DNA from: Gemella sanguinis ATCC 700632
GTDB lineage: Bacteria; Bacillota; Bacilli; Staphylococcales; Gemellaceae
Direction of reading: 5' to 3'
NCBI RefSeq assembly: GCF_000701685.1
Contig: NZ_JNJO01000008.1
Location: 44,664-108,663 of the forward strand
Length of the DNA: 64,000 bases
Part shown: in pieces, positions 16,331-28,800 of the stretch
Layout: each line of letters starts with the position of its first letter
Numbering within the stretch: the stretch's first letter is position 1
Translations under genes and position numbers: made by a program
Notes under the pieces: generated by a model
Told to the model about the DNA's origin: nothing
Database searches by the model: none
The model's input: only the letters and a program-made list of their open reading frames with translations

Positions 16331-16594
16331 ATGACTGAGAGAAATGATAGAAAAGTTTACGTTGGAAAAGTAGTTTCTGATAAAATGGATAAAACTATCA
16401 CAGTTTTAGTAGAAACTTACAAAAAACATCCTCTATACGGTAAACGTGTAAAATATTCTAAAAAATTCAAAGCACATGATGAAAACAATGTTGCTAAATT
16501 AAATGATATCGTTAAAATAATGGAAACTCGTCCATTATCTGCAACTAAAAACTTCCGTTTAGTAGAAGTAGTAGAAGAAGCAGTTATAATCTAA
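16331..16594 (+). CDS. rpsQ: 30S ribosomal protein S17
   Basis: S17 is a primary 16S rRNA-binding protein of OB fold that nucleates 30S body assembly. The 87-residue product has [19 protein letters not shown], the [19 protein letters not shown] signature and [19 protein letters not shown]. The RBS is AGGAGG. It lies 39 bp upstream of rplN; this gap is the classical border between the S10 and spc parts, but no promoter stands out here. Confidence 0.97.
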   Translation: MTERNDRKVYVGKVVSDKMDKTITVLVETYKKHPLYGKRVKYSKKFKAHDENNVAKLNDIVKIMETRPLSATKNFRLVEVVEEAVII

Positions 16595-16615
16595 TAAAAC
16601 TAGGATAAACCCTAA

Positions 16616-17002
<387 letters not shown>

Positions 17003-17036
17003 TAAAAAAGTACAGAAAGAAGGAGGTTAACAAGAA

Positions 17037-17342
17037 ATGTTCATTAAAAAAGGTGATAAAGTTGTAGTAATTACTGGTAAAGACAAAGGTAAAGTTGGAA
17101 CAGTAATCGAAGCTCAACCTAAAAAAGATCGTGTTGTTGTAGAAGGTGTTAATATCATTAAAAAACACGTTAAAAATTCTCAAGATGCACCTCAAGGTGG
17201 AATCGTAGAAAAAGAAGCAGCAATCCACGCATCAAACGTAATGTTACAAGATCCTGAAACTGGAAAAGCAACAAGAGTACGTTTTGAAACTAAAGATGGT
17301 AAGAAAGTACGTATCGCTGTAAAATCAGGAAAAGAAATATAA
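17037..17342 (+). CDS. rplX: 50S ribosomal protein L24
   Basis: L24 is one of the two assembly initiators of the 50S subunit. The 101-residue product contains the KOW motif at the N-terminus ([20 protein letters not shown]) and the central [10 protein letters not shown] segment. Its length is typical. GAAGGAGG lies upstream of the ATG. rplE follows after 32 bp. Confidence 0.97.
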   Translation: MFIKKGDKVVVITGKDKGKVGTVIEAQPKKDRVVVEGVNIIKKHVKNSQDAPQGGIVEKEAAIHASNVMLQDPETGKATRVRFETKDGKKVRIAVKSGKEI

Positions 17343-17374
17343 TTATTAGTTGAAGAAAGGAGGCACAATTTTAG

Positions 17375-17914
17375 ATGGCTCGTTTAGAAGATAAATTTAA
17401 ATCTGAGATAACAAAAGAATTAATGACAAAATTTGAGTACAAAAGCGTAATGCAAGTACCAAAAATTGAAAAAATCGTAATTAACATGGGTGTAGGTGAT
17501 GCAGTGCAAAACTCTAAAGCCCTAGATAACGCTGTAGCTGAATTAGCTTTAATTTCTGGTCAAAAACCATTAATTACAAGAGCTAAAAAATCAATCGCTA
17601 CATACAGACTACGTGAAGGTATGCCTATCGGTGCAAAAGTTACTTTACGTGGGGAAAGAATGTATGAATTCTTCGATAAATTAGTAACAGTAGCACTTCC
17701 ACGTGTACGTGACTTCCACGGTGTTTCTAAAAAAGCATTCGATGGTCGTGGTAACTACACATTAGGTGTTAAAGAACAATTAATTTTCCCTGAAATTGAT
17801 TATGATAAAGTAAGTAAAGTACGTGGTATGGACATCGTAGTAGTAACTACAGCTAACACAGATGAGGAAGCTCGTGAGTTATTAACACTATGTGGTATGC
17901 CATTCGCAAAATAA
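17375..17914 (+). CDS. rplE: 50S ribosomal protein L5
   Basis: L5 binds 5S rRNA and contacts the P-site tRNA. The 179-residue product has the signature [36 protein letters not shown] and a C-terminal [16 protein letters not shown]. The RBS is AAAGGAGG. rpsN follows after 21 bp. Confidence 0.97.
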   Translation: MARLEDKFKSEITKELMTKFEYKSVMQVPKIEKIVINMGVGDAVQNSKALDNAVAELALISGQKPLITRAKKSIATYRLREGMPIGAKVTLRGERMYEFFDKLVTVALPRVRDFHGVSKKAFDGRGNYTLGVKEQLIFPEIDYDKVSKVRGMDIVVVTTANTDEEARELLTLCGMPFAK

Positions 17915-17935
17915 GAAAGGTGAGGTAATAGACAC

Positions 17936-18205
17936 ATGGCTAAAAAAGCAATGGTAGAGCGTGAATTAAAACGCCAAAAATTAGTTGATAAATATGCAGC
18001 TAAAAGAGCGGAATTAAAAGCTAAAGGTGATTACATCGGACTTAGCAAACTTCCTAAAAACTCAGCTCCAGCTCGTTTACACAATCGTTGTAGCATAACT
18101 GGACGTCCTCACGGATACATTGGGAAATTTGGTATTAGCCGTATTAAATTCCGTGAATTAGCTTATAAAGGACAAATTCCTGGAGTTAAAAAAGCAAGTT
18201 GGTAA
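17936..18205 (+). CDS. rpsN: 30S ribosomal protein S14, zinc-free 89-residue form
   Basis: S14 sits in the 30S head near the A site. The 89-residue product begins [16 protein letters not shown] and has the signature [20 protein letters not shown] and [20 protein letters not shown]. It lacks the CxxC...CxxC zinc ribbon of the 61-residue form that usually occupies this locus in Bacillota such as B. subtilis. The long, zinc-independent paralogue is the one often induced under zinc limitation elsewhere. Here it is the operon copy, between rplE and rpsH, with RBS AAAGGTGAGG. Confidence 0.95.
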   Translation: MAKKAMVERELKRQKLVDKYAAKRAELKAKGDYIGLSKLPKNSAPARLHNRCSITGRPHGYIGKFGISRIKFRELAYKGQIPGVKKASW

Positions 18206-18237
18206 TATATTAGTAGAAGAAAGGAGGATTTATCCTA

Positions 18238-18633
18238 ATGACAATGACAGATCCTATCGCAGATATGCTAACACGTATTCGTAATGCTAACATGGTAAAA
18301 CACGAAACATTAGAATTACCTGCGTCAAATATTAAAAAGCAAATTGCAGAAATATTAAAACAAGAAGGTTTCATCAAAGATGTAGAATACATCGAAGATA
18401 ACAAACAAGGAATCATTAAAATTTCACTTAAATACTCTAAAGGTGAAAGAGTAATTAAAGGAATTAAAAGAATTTCAAAACCTGGTTTACGTGTTTATGC
18501 TAAAGCAGACGAACTGCCAAGAGTATTAAACGGACTAGGAATAGCAATCGTATCAACTTCAAACGGAGTTGTAACTGATAAAGTTGCTCGTAAAAACAAT
18601 ACAGGTGGAGAAGTATTAGCTTACATCTGGTAA
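18238..18633 (+). CDS. rpsH: 30S ribosomal protein S8
   Basis: S8 binds the central domain of 16S rRNA and is the translational repressor of the spc operon in E. coli. The 131-residue product has [36 protein letters not shown] and the C-terminal [16 protein letters not shown]. Start ATG 18238 gives MTMTDP, comparable to other Bacillota; AAAGGAGG lies upstream. No S8 repressor site was identified by eye. Confidence 0.97.
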   Translation: MTMTDPIADMLTRIRNANMVKHETLELPASNIKKQIAEILKQEGFIKDVEYIEDNKQGIIKISLKYSKGERVIKGIKRISKPGLRVYAKADELPRVLNGLGIAIVSTSNGVVTDKVARKNNTGGEVLAYIW

Positions 18634-18656
18634 TATTATAAGGAGGTGCCAATTAA

Positions 18657-19193
18657 ATGTCACGTATAGGTAATAAAGTTATTACAATACCTGCAGGTGT
18701 TGAAGTTAACATTAACGATAACTTCGCAACAGTAAAAGGACCTAAAGGTGAATTAAAACAACAATTTGATAAAGACATGACTTTCAACATTGAAGGGAAT
18801 GAAATCACTGTAGTACGTCCATCAGACTCAAAACGTCACCGTACAGTACACGGAACAACTCGTGCTATCTTAGCTAACATGATTGAAGGTGTATCTGCTG
18901 GATTCAAAAAAGAACTTGAGTTAATCGGGGTTGGTTACCGTGCTCAAATGCAAGGTAAAAAATTAGTACTAAGTGTTGGATATTCTCACCCAGTTGAATT
19001 TGAAGAAATCGAAGGAATTAAATTAGGTGTTGAAGGAAACACTAAAGTTAGTATCGAAGGTATTAACAAAGAAGTAGTAGGACAATACGCAGCTAAAGTT
19101 CGTGCAGTACGTCCTCCAGAACCTTATAAAGGTAAAGGTATTCGCTACGTTGGTGAATATGTTCGCCGTAAAGAAGGTAAAACTGGTAAATAA
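18657..19193 (+). CDS. rplF: 50S ribosomal protein L6
   Basis: L6 lies near the sarcin-ricin loop and the factor-binding site. The 178-residue product has [16 protein letters not shown], the repeated fold with [20 protein letters not shown], and the C-terminal [20 protein letters not shown] signature. The RBS is AAGGAGG. Gap to rplR is 27 bp. Confidence 0.97.
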   Translation: MSRIGNKVITIPAGVEVNINDNFATVKGPKGELKQQFDKDMTFNIEGNEITVVRPSDSKRHRTVHGTTRAILANMIEGVSAGFKKELELIGVGYRAQMQGKKLVLSVGYSHPVEFEEIEGIKLGVEGNTKVSIEGINKEVVGQYAAKVRAVRPPEPYKGKGIRYVGEYVRRKEGKTGK

Positions 19194-19220
19194 TAGATAA
19201 CAGAAAGGAGTGTTTCAAGT

Positions 19221-19577
19221 ATGATTACGAAACTTGACAAAAATAAAGTTCGTAAAAAAAGACACGCAAGAGTTCGTGTTAAAGTTCAAGGAACTGCTGA
19301 AGTGCCACGTTTAAACGTATACCGTTCAAACACAAACATTTACGCACAAATTATTGATGACACTAAAGGTGTTACATTAGCACAAGCTTCTTCATTAAAA
19401 TTAGAAAATGTTTCTAAATCAAGTGTTGAAGCAGCTAAACAAGTAGGAAAATTAATCGCAGAAGTAGCTAAAGAAAAAGGAATTGAAAAAGTTGTTTTCG
19501 ACCGTGGAGGATACTTATATCACGGACGTGTTAAAGCATTAGCTGAAGCAGCACGTGAAAACGGACTTGTATTCTAA
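19221..19577 (+). CDS. rplR: 50S ribosomal protein L18
   Basis: L18 binds 5S rRNA with L5. The 118-residue product has the basic N-terminus [19 protein letters not shown], then [19 protein letters not shown] and the C-terminal [20 protein letters not shown], as usual. AAAGGAG lies upstream. rpsE follows after 20 bp. Confidence 0.97.
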   Translation: MITKLDKNKVRKKRHARVRVKVQGTAEVPRLNVYRSNTNIYAQIIDDTKGVTLAQASSLKLENVSKSSVEAAKQVGKLIAEVAKEKGIEKVVFDRGGYLYHGRVKALAEAARENGLVF

Positions 19578-19597
19578 TAAAGGAGGGAAATTAGTAG

Positions 19598-20095
19598 ATG
19601 CGTCAGGAAGAAATCAAAAAAGAATTTGAAGAACGCGTAGTTGCCATTCGCCGTGTAGCTAAAGTTGTTAAAGGTGGACGTCGTTTCCGTTTCTCTGCTT
19701 TAGTAGTAGTAGGTGACAAAAATGGTCGCGTAGGATTTGGTACTGGTAAAGCTCAAGAGGTACCAGATGCAATCAAAAAAGCAGTTGAAGCTGCAAAACA
19801 TAACTTAATTACTGTACCAGTAGTTAACGGAACAATACCTCACGAAATCACAGGTCAATTTGGAGCAGGTTCAGTTTTAGTTAAACCAGCTGCACCAGGT
19901 ACTGGGGTAATCGCTGGTGGTCCAGTTCGTGCCGTATTAGAATTAGCAGGTATTTCAAATATCTTATCAAAATCTCTAGGTTCAAACACACCAGTAAACA
20001 TGGTTCGTGCTACAATCGAAGGATTAACAAGATTACAAACAGTTGAACACGTAGCAGCTTTACGTGGTAAATCTGTAGAAGAATTATTAGGATAA
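19598..20095 (+). CDS. rpsE: 30S ribosomal protein S5
   Basis: S5 contributes to decoding accuracy and, with S3 and S4, to the mRNA entry site; the spectinomycin-resistance loop is part of it. The 165-residue product has [18 protein letters not shown] (loop region), [14 protein letters not shown] and [20 protein letters not shown], all conserved. The RBS is AAGGAGGG. rpmD follows after 16 bp. Confidence 0.97.
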   Translation: MRQEEIKKEFEERVVAIRRVAKVVKGGRRFRFSALVVVGDKNGRVGFGTGKAQEVPDAIKKAVEAAKHNLITVPVVNGTIPHEITGQFGAGSVLVKPAAPGTGVIAGGPVRAVLELAGISNILSKSLGSNTPVNMVRATIEGLTRLQTVEHVAALRGKSVEELLG

Positions 20096-20111
20096 GAGGA
20101 GGGAAAAGAAC

Positions 20112-20288
20112 ATGACATTAAAAGTAACCCTAACTCGTAGTACAATTGGTCGTCCAAAGAATCAAAGAAAAGTTGTAGAAGCTCTTGGTCTTAAAAAATT
20201 GCACCAAACAGTTGAACACAAAGATAACGCTGCGATTCGTGGTATGATTAATAAAGTTTCACACTTAGTGACTGTAGAAGAAAAATAA
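20112..20288 (+). CDS. rpmD: 50S ribosomal protein L30
   Basis: A 58-residue ORF with GAGGAGGG upstream reads [19 protein letters not shown] at its N-terminus and has [12 protein letters not shown] followed by [13 protein letters not shown]. These are the bacterial L30 signatures. L30 is a small 50S protein near the 5S rRNA arm, present in Bacillota. It occupies the conserved slot between rpsE and rplO (28-bp gap). Confidence 0.96.
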   Translation: MTLKVTLTRSTIGRPKNQRKVVEALGLKKLHQTVEHKDNAAIRGMINKVSHLVTVEEK

Positions 20289-20316
20289 TTATTAATACAA
20301 GGAGGTGCTAGTCTAA

Positions 20317-20757
20317 ATGAAATTACATGAATTACAACCAGTTGAAGGTTCTCGTAAAGAGCGTAACAGAGTAGGTCGTGGGATTGGATCAGGAAACGGT
20401 AAAACAAGTGGACGTGGTCAAAAAGGACAAAAAGCACGTAGTGGTGGTGGAGTTCGCCCAGGATTTGAAGGTGGACAAAACCCATTATTCAGACGTATTC
20501 CAAAACGTGGATTTAACAACGTTAACAGAAAAGAATATGCAGTTGTAAATCTTACAGACTTAAACAAATTTGAAGATGGTACTGTAGTATCACCTGCTCT
20601 ATTAGTAGAAACTAAAGTTATTAAAAAAGAACTTTCAGGTGTTAAAGTATTAGCTAACGGTAAATTAGAAAAAAAATTAACTGTACAAGCTCATAAATTC
20701 TCATCTTCAGCAAAAGAAGCTATTGAAGCAGCTGGAGGAGTTTGCGAGGTGCTATAA
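20317..20757 (+). CDS. rplO: 50S ribosomal protein L15
   Basis: L15 is a late-assembly 50S protein with a long extended tail. The 146-residue product has [20 protein letters not shown], the Gly/Lys-rich segment [20 protein letters not shown] and the C-terminal [12 protein letters not shown] motif. AAGGAGG lies upstream. secY begins 3 bp after the stop, with an RBS (GCGAGGTG) inside rplO, suggesting coupling. Confidence 0.97.
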   Translation: MKLHELQPVEGSRKERNRVGRGIGSGNGKTSGRGQKGQKARSGGGVRPGFEGGQNPLFRRIPKRGFNNVNRKEYAVVNLTDLNKFEDGTVVSPALLVETKVIKKELSGVKVLANGKLEKKLTVQAHKFSSSAKEAIEAAGGVCEVL

Positions 20758-20760
20758 TAA

Positions 20761-22724
<1,964 letters not shown>

Positions 22725-22739
22725 TCAGGGAGGAAAAGT

Positions 22740-22955
22740 ATGGCAAAAGATGTCATTGAAGTAGAAGGTTTAGTAGTAGAAAACTTGCCGAATGCAATGT
22801 TTAAAGTAGAATTAGAAAATGGTCATATTATTTTAGCTCATGTTTCTGGAAAAATCAGAATGAATTATATAAGAATTTTACCAGGTGATAAAGTTACAGT
22901 AGAAATGAGTCCGTATGACCTGACAAAAGGTAGAATAACTTATAGATTCAAGTAA
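22740..22955 (+). CDS. infA: Translation initiation factor IF-1
   Basis: IF-1 binds the ribosomal A site during initiation. The 71-residue OB-fold product has [40 protein letters not shown] and [12 protein letters not shown], the standard sequence. The RBS is AGGGAGG. It lies between adk and rpmJ as in Staphylococcus. Confidence 0.97.
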   Translation: MAKDVIEVEGLVVENLPNAMFKVELENGHIILAHVSGKIRMNYIRILPGDKVTVEMSPYDLTKGRITYRFK

Positions 22956-22981
22956 GTTATAAACTCAAGGAGGAAATAACG

Positions 22982-23095
22982 ATGAAAGTAAGACCATCAG
23001 TAAAGAAAATCTGTGACAAATGTAAAGTAATTCGTCGTGGTGGTAAAGTATTAGTGATTTGCGAAAACGCAAAACACAAACAAAAACAAGGATAA
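22982..23095 (+). CDS. rpmJ: 50S ribosomal protein L36, zinc-ribbon form
   Basis: A 37-residue ORF reads [14 protein letters not shown] at its start and contains C11, C14, C27 and H32, the complete zinc ribbon of the C+ form of L36. AAGGAGG is 6-7 bp upstream. It occupies the conserved infA-rpmJ-rpsM slot. The zinc-dependent form here contrasts with the zinc-free S14 in the same operon. Confidence 0.96.
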   Translation: MKVRPSVKKICDKCKVIRRGGKVLVICENAKHKQKQG

Positions 23096-23117
23096 TTAAT
23101 TAGGAGGTGCAAACTTA

Positions 23118-23483
23118 ATGGCACGTATAGCAGGAGTCGATATTCCACGTGAAAAACGCGTTGTTATATCACTAACTTATGTATATGGTATAGGTTTAAA
23201 AACTTCTCAAAAAATCTTAAAAGAAGCTGGTGTTTCTGAAGATGTGAGAGTTAAAGACTTAACAGGTGAACAATTAGATAAAATTCGTGAAGCTGTAGAT
23301 AACTACAAAACAGAAGGTGATCTTCGTCGTGAAGTTTCATTAAACATTAAACGTCTAATGGAAATCGGATGTTACAGAGGTATCCGTCACCGTCGTGGAC
23401 TTCCAGTAAGAGGGCAAAATACTAAGAACAACTCTCGTACTCGTAAAGGTCCTAAGAAAACAGTTGCGAACAAGAAAAAATAA
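23118..23483 (+). CDS. rpsM: 30S ribosomal protein S13
   Basis: S13 contacts the P-site tRNA and the 50S subunit from the 30S head. The 121-residue product has [20 protein letters not shown], the helix-two-turn-helix [16 protein letters not shown] and the C-terminal basic tail with [26 protein letters not shown] lies upstream; rpsK follows after 25 bp. Confidence 0.97.
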   Translation: MARIAGVDIPREKRVVISLTYVYGIGLKTSQKILKEAGVSEDVRVKDLTGEQLDKIREAVDNYKTEGDLRREVSLNIKRLMEIGCYRGIRHRRGLPVRGQNTKNNSRTRKGPKKTVANKKK

Positions 23484-23508
23484 TTAGGATAGGAGGAGAA
23501 ACACAACT

Positions 23509-23898
23509 ATGGCTCGTAAACAACAATCACGTAAACGTCGTGTGAAAAAAAATATACAAAACGGTATAGCACACATTCGTTCTACATTCAATAACTCAAT
23601 AGTAACAATTACAGATGAACATGGTAATGCAGTATCATGGTCAAGTGCAGGAGCGTTAGGATTCAAAGGTTCTAGAAAATCTACTCCATTCGCAGCACAA
23701 ATGGCAAGTGAAGCAGCAGCTAAACAAGCTATGGAACACGGAATGAAATATGTAGATGTAACAGTTAAAGGTCCAGGAGCAGGGCGTGAAGCAGCTATTC
23801 GTGCATTACAATCTGCAGGATTAGAAGTTACATCAATCAAAGACGTAACTCCAGTTCCTCACAATGGATGTCGCCCACCTAAACGTCGTCGTGTATAA
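23509..23898 (+). CDS. rpsK: 30S ribosomal protein S11
   Basis: S11 forms part of the mRNA exit (Shine-Dalgarno) region of the 30S platform. The 129-residue product has [19 protein letters not shown], the [20 protein letters not shown] signature and the C-terminal [13 protein letters not shown]. The RBS is AGGAGGAG. rpoA follows after 36 bp. Confidence 0.97.
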   Translation: MARKQQSRKRRVKKNIQNGIAHIRSTFNNSIVTITDEHGNAVSWSSAGALGFKGSRKSTPFAAQMASEAAAKQAMEHGMKYVDVTVKGPGAGREAAIRALQSAGLEVTSIKDVTPVPHNGCRPPKRRRV

Positions 23899-23934
23899 TA
23901 ATTTGAATACACTAAATTTAGGAGGTTTAACATA

Positions 23935-24876
23935 ATGTTAGCAATAGAAAAACCAAAAATTCAAATCATCGAAGAATCATCAGATAAAAGATTTGGTCGC
24001 TTTGTAGTAGAACCATTAGAACGTGGTTATGGTACTACATTAGGTAATTCATTGAGAAGAATGTTAATCTCATCATTACCAGGAGCAGCAGCAAGAAGTA
24101 TCGATATTCAAGGAGTTCAACACGAATTCCAAGCCGTTAAAGGTGTAGTAGAAGATGTTACTGAAATCATTATGAATGTTAAAAACATTGCGTTTAAAGT
24201 ACATTCAGAAGAAGAAAAAGTAGTATCAATTAATGTAAAAGGTCCAGCAGTTGTTACTGCAGAAGATATCGCTATCGATTCAGATATCGAAGTTATCAAC
24301 ACAGATCAACATATTGCTACTGTATCAGAAGGTGGACAATTTGAAATGCTTATTTACGTAGGTAAAGGACGTGGATTTGTACCAGCAGATGGAAACAAAA
24401 AACGTGACTTACCAATTGGCGTAATTCCAATCGATTCAATTTATACACCAGTATCTAAAGTAAACTACACAGTTGAAAAAACTAGGGTAGGACAAAGCAC
24501 TGACTTTGATAAACTTATTTTAGATGTTACAACAAATGGTACAATTACAGCTAACGACGCTTTAGCATTAGCATCAAAAATTCTAATTTCTCATTTAGAA
24601 TTATTTATGGAAATGTCTGAAGAAGCAAAAGCTGCTGATATATTGGTAGCTAAAGAAGAAGATAATAAAGTTCAAATGTTAGAAATGACAATTGAAGAAC
24701 TTGACTTATCAGTACGTAGTTATAACTGTCTAAAACGTGCAGGTATAAATACAGTTCAAGAATTAGCTAACAAAACAGAACAAGAAATGATTAAAGTAAG
24801 AAACTTAGGTCGTAAATCATTAGAAGAAGTTAAAATTAAACTTCAAGATTTAGAACTAGGATTTAGAGAAGAATAA
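23935..24876 (+). CDS. rpoA: RNA polymerase alpha subunit
   Basis: The alpha subunit dimerises to nucleate RNA polymerase and binds UP elements and activators with its C-terminal domain. The 313-residue product has the N-terminal assembly domain with [20 protein letters not shown] and the C-terminal domain (about 245-313) with the helix-hairpin-helix [19 protein letters not shown] and [15 protein letters not shown]. Length is normal for Bacillota. AGGAGG lies upstream; rplQ follows after 21 bp. Confidence 0.97.
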   Translation: MLAIEKPKIQIIEESSDKRFGRFVVEPLERGYGTTLGNSLRRMLISSLPGAAARSIDIQGVQHEFQAVKGVVEDVTEIIMNVKNIAFKVHSEEEKVVSINVKGPAVVTAEDIAIDSDIEVINTDQHIATVSEGGQFEMLIYVGKGRGFVPADGNKKRDLPIGVIPIDSIYTPVSKVNYTVEKTRVGQSTDFDKLILDVTTNGTITANDALALASKILISHLELFMEMSEEAKAADILVAKEEDNKVQMLEMTIEELDLSVRSYNCLKRAGINTVQELANKTEQEMIKVRNLGRKSLEEVKIKLQDLELGFREE

Positions 24877-24897
24877 AACTAACAAGGAGGCACACTA

Positions 24898-25266
24898 ATG
24901 GGTTACAGAAAATTAGGACGTACATCAGCTCACCGTAAAGCGATGTTAAGAAACTTAGTTACAGCTCTACTAGTACACGGTAGAATTGAAACAACTGTTA
25001 CAAGAGCGAAAGAAGTTCGTTCATTAACAGAAAAAATGATTACATTAGGTAAAAAAGGTGATCTAGCAGCAAGACGTAATGCAGCTAAATTCATTCAACC
25101 TGTTGCAGTAGCAACTGAAGAAGGTAAGAGTCAATTAGCTCTTAAAAAATTATTTGAAGAAGTAGCACCTAAATATGCAGACCGTAATGGTGGATACACT
25201 CGTATTTTACGTGTTGGACCACGTAAAGGTGACGGTGCAGAAACAGCTATTATAGAATTAGTTTAA
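24898..25266 (+). CDS. rplQ: 50S ribosomal protein L17
   Basis: L17 is a 50S protein on the solvent side near the tunnel exit. The 122-residue product has [19 protein letters not shown], a central [19 protein letters not shown] and the C-terminal [25 protein letters not shown] precedes the ATG. It is the last gene of the operon; the ecf transporter genes and truA that follow in many Bacillota are absent. Confidence 0.97.
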   Translation: MGYRKLGRTSAHRKAMLRNLVTALLVHGRIETTVTRAKEVRSLTEKMITLGKKGDLAARRNAAKFIQPVAVATEEGKSQLALKKLFEEVAPKYADRNGGYTRILRVGPRKGDGAETAIIELV

Positions 25267-25349
25267 TAAAAATTTTTCATACAACAATAACATACTACAT
25301 ACACACACAACTAAACAACACATACAACACAATTTAAACTAATTTTTTT

Positions 25350-25436
25350 GGCAAAAGAGTGCTTGAAATGCGTAGATAAAAGGCTACGTCGTCTAGCTCT
25401 AATGTATCCTAGCGAGGATGCTAGGATACCCTTTTG
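25350..25436 (+). other. Possible structured RNA or attenuator after rplQ
   Basis: The segment contains CGTAG-loop-CTACG, then a perfect 10-bp stem GTATCCTAGC / GCTAGGATAC with loop GAGGAT, and an outer AAAAGG...CCTTTT pairing. It may be a terminator or an RNA 3' end of the operon. No promoter of its own is evident. Confidence 0.45.
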
Positions 25437-25467
25437 TCCCTTTAAAAATTAAATCTAATTATACTTT

Positions 25468-25498
25468 AAAAGATTACCAGGCAAGGTAGTCTTTTTTA
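25468..25498 (+). terminator. Terminator of the S10-spc-alpha operon
   Basis: AAAAGATTACC and GGTAGTCTTTT form a stem around a 6-base loop, followed by TTTATTTT. Confidence 0.8.
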
Positions 25499-25502
25499 TT
25501 TT

Positions 25503-25550
25503 GCACGTTAAGATTTCTAGAATCAAAGATTCGTAGAAATCATTACGTGC
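25503..25550. repeat. Palindromic repeat, copy 1
   Basis: A near-perfect 48-base palindrome: GCACG, TTA, GATTTCTA and GAATC on the left pair with GATTC, TAGAAATC, TTA and CGTGC on the right around AAA. It is followed by AAAATACGCA, also present after copy 2. Confidence 0.8.
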
Positions 25551-25642
25551 AAAATACGCACAGTTGTCCCAAGAATGAATGAAATGAGTGATTGGATGAC
25601 AACCACTGCGAAGATCTAAATATTTCAAAAGTAAACATTATA

Positions 25643-25688
25643 GCGTTAAGATTTTTAGAATCTTCGATTCGTAAAAATTATTACGTGC
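25643..25688. repeat. Palindromic repeat, copy 2
   Basis: Related to copy 1, starting 138 bp later (aligned at GTTAAG). Both arms differ at the same paired position (C-G replaced by T-A: GATTTTTAGAATC with GATTCGTAAAAAT), so the stem is preserved. Followed by AAAATACGCA. Confidence 0.8.
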
Positions 25689-25792
25689 AAAATACGCAAA
25701 AGGAACTAAATTTCTAAGGAACAAAGTGACGAATAAAAGTTTAGTCAAGACTGCGAAGTTGCATTAATAATTTACTACAGTTTAGTTAAGAT

Positions 25793-25828
25793 TTCTAGTG
25801 TCGAAGACACGTAGAAATCATTACGTAC
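25793..25828. repeat. Palindromic repeat, copy 3
   Basis: Starts 150 bp after copy 2 (aligned at GTTAAG). The apical stem is GTGTC / GACAC instead of GAATC / GATTC, a double compensatory change. The outer arm TTAAGATTTCTA / TAGAAATCATTA is kept. Confidence 0.8.
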
Positions 25829-25842
25829 AAAGTATAAAGAAA

Positions 25843-25876
25843 AAGACATAAATAAGAAATTTCTTATTTATGTCTT
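25843..25876 (-). terminator. Terminator of the LPXTG adhesin gene
   Basis: A nearly perfect 16-bp inverted repeat (AAGACATAAATAAGAA / TTCTTATTTATGTCTT). On the minus strand it follows the adhesin stop codon by a few bases and is followed by TTTTTCTTTATACTTT. Confidence 0.85.
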
Positions 25877-25883
25877 CTTAAAA

Positions 25884-28800
25884 TTAATTCATTTTTTGTT
25901 TTCTTCTAATAGCTAGTCCAACTAGTGATAAAATACCTAAACCTGCGATAGATGAAGATAGAGCACCAATACCTGTACGAGGTAAAATTCCTTTTGGAGG
26001 AGTTGTTGGTTTATAGCTGTTATTAAATACTTTGTTTTCTGGTAGTTCAACTACTGAAGTTAAAACACCACGTTCTTTATCTAATTTAACGTCAATTGTA
26101 ACTGTACGAGCAGTTTCATCGTAAGTAATACCTTCTACATTGTTTTTATTTTCTACTACTTTATAAGTGTATCTACCTTCTTTAGAGAAAATTAATCCAT
26201 TGAATAAAATATTACCATTTGCATCGTTTGAAACAGTTTTAACAGCTTTTCCTTCAGAGTCGAATAGAGTAAATGTAAATTCACCATCTTTTAAGTCACG
26301 TCCGCTTAAATTCTTTTTAAGTGAGAATTCAGCGCTAGTTGCGTTTGGAGTGAATAAATTATGGAATACTTTACTTTCTGGGTAAACAACTTCAGTTTTA
26401 AGGTTGTCACCATCTCTAGTAACTTTAACAGTTACATGTTTTTCAGACTCATCATAAGCTATTGTACTGTCAGTTCCTTTAACTTCTTTAACAGTATAAG
26501 TGTGTTCTCCTACTTCTTTATAAGAAATAGACTCAAAAGTAACTTTACCGTTTTTATTAGTAGTTGTTTGAAGTTTGTTAGAACCTTCGTATAAATCAAA
26601 GTTGAATTCACCATCTGCTAAGTTACGACCAGTAAGTTGTTTTTCTAACTCGATAGTAGCTTTTGCTTCGTTTGGAGTGAATTTATTATTGAAAGTTTTA
26701 CTTTCTGGGTAAACAACCTCAGTTTTAAGGTTATCACCATCTCTAGTAACTTTAACAGTTACATGTTTTTCAGATTCATCATAAGTGATAGTACTATTAT
26801 CACCTTTAACTTCTTTAATAGTGTAAGTGTGTTCTCCTACCTCTTTATAAGAAATAGAGTCGAAAGCAACTTTACCGTTTTTATTTGTAACAGTTTGAAG
26901 TTTGTTAGAACCTTCATATAGATCAAAGCTAAATTCACCATCAACTAAATCACGACCATCAAGTTTTTTATCTAATTCGATAGAAGCATTAGTTGCATTA
27001 GGAGTGAATGTGTTATTGAAAGTTTTACCATCAGGGTAAATAACTTCGGCTTTAAGATTGTTTCCATCTTTTGTAACGTTAATTGTTACATGTTTTTCAG
27101 ATGAATCATAGTTAATAGTGCTGTTATCACCTTTAACTTCTTTAACAGTGTAGTTATATGTTCCTTCTTTTTCAAATTTTATAGAAGGGAATGTAACTTT
27201 ACCATTTTGGTTTGTAGCTTCACTTCCTACTTGGTTTCCTTTATCATCTTTAAGAATAAATTTAAACTCACCATTTACTAAATCACGACCAGAAAGAGCT
27301 TTATCTAACTCAATAGTAGCGTTAGCTGCGTTAGGAGTGAATGTGTTGTTGAAAGTTTTGCTTTCAGGATAAACAACTTCAGTTTTAAGGTTGTCACCAT
27401 CTCTAGTAACTTTAACAGTTACTTCTTTAGCTGTTGAATCATAAGCTATAGTACTGTCTTCACCTTTAACTTCTTTAATAGTATAAGTGTGTTCTCCTAC
27501 TTCTTTGTAAGAAATAGAGTCGAAAGCAACTTTACCATTTTTATTAGTAGTTGTTTGAAGTTTATTAGAACCTTCATAAAGTTCGAAGCTGAATTCTCCA
27601 TCAACTAAATCACGACCAGAAAGAGCTTTATCTAACTCAATAGTAGCGCTAGTTTCTTTAGGAGTGAATGTGTTGTTGAAAGTTTTACTTTCAGGGTAAA
27701 CAACTTCAGATTTAAGTTCATTTCCATCTTTAGTAACTTTAACAGTTACTTGTTTTTCAGATTCATCATAAGCGATTGTGTTATTATCACCTTTAACTTC
27801 TTTAACAGTATAAGTGTGTTCTCCTACTTCTTTGTAAGAAATAGAATCAAACGAAATTTTACCATTTTTGTTTGTAGTAGTTTGAAGTTTATTAGAACCT
27901 TCATAAAGTTCGAAGCTAAATTCTCCATCAACTAAATCACGACCAGAAAGTTGTTTGTCTAACTCAATAGTAGCGCTAGTTTCTTTAGGAGTAAATGTGT
28001 TGTTGAAAGTTTTACTTTCAGGATAAACAACCTCAGTTTTAAGGTTATCTCCGTCTTTAGTAACTTTAACAGTTACTTGTTTTTCTGAAGAATCGTAAGT
28101 GATTGTACTATCATTACCTTTAACTTCTTTAACAGTATAAGTATGTTCTCCTACTTCTTTGTAAGAAATAGAGTCAAACGAAATTTTACCATTTTTATTT
28201 GTAGTAGTTTGAAGTTTATTAGAACCTTCATAAAGTTCAAAACTAAACTCTCCATCAACTAAATCACGACCAGAAAGAGCTTTATCTAACTCTATTGTAG
28301 CGTTAGCTGCATTTGGTGTAAATTTGTTGTTGAATGTATTTCCATCAGGATAAACAACTTCAGATTTAAGCTTATCTCCATCTTTAGTAACTTTAACAGT
28401 TACTTGTTTAGTTGAAGAATCATAAGCTATAGTACTGTTATCGCCTTTTACCTCTTTAACAGTGTATGTGTGTTCTCCTACTTCTTTGTAAGAAATAGCA
28501 TCGAAAGTAATTTTACCGTTTTTGTTTGAAACAGTTTGAATTTTGTTAGAACCTTCATAAAGCTCGAAACTAAACTCTCCATCAACTAAATCACGACCAG
28601 AAAGTTGTTTGTCGAACTCAATAGTAGCGTTGGTTGGAGTAGGTTCTTTAGGGATTTTTTTGTTGCTAATAGTTTTTAAAGCAACTTTTGAAGTATTAAA
28701 GTCTGTTGGTTTTACCGCAATTGCTTCTTTATTTAATTGGTATCCCTCTGGAGCTTTAGTTTCTACTAATTTATATTCTGTGTTTAGTAGACCATCAATT

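Larger units (their letters stand above)
25267..25842 (+). other. Intergenic region with structured elements and palindrome array
   Basis: No coding region is seen. In order it holds an A/C-rich stretch (to about 25330), a foldable GC-richer segment (25350-25436), the probable operon terminator (25468-25498), and three related palindromes (25503-25550, 25643-25688, 25793-25828). The spacers between the palindromes contain further inverted repeats and a shared ACTGCGAAG. Confidence 0.7.

Noticed and set aside
25503..25828. CRISPR array
   Set aside because: Only three repeats, each a full palindrome, with spacers of about 90-105 bp that contain their own inverted repeats, and no cas genes.
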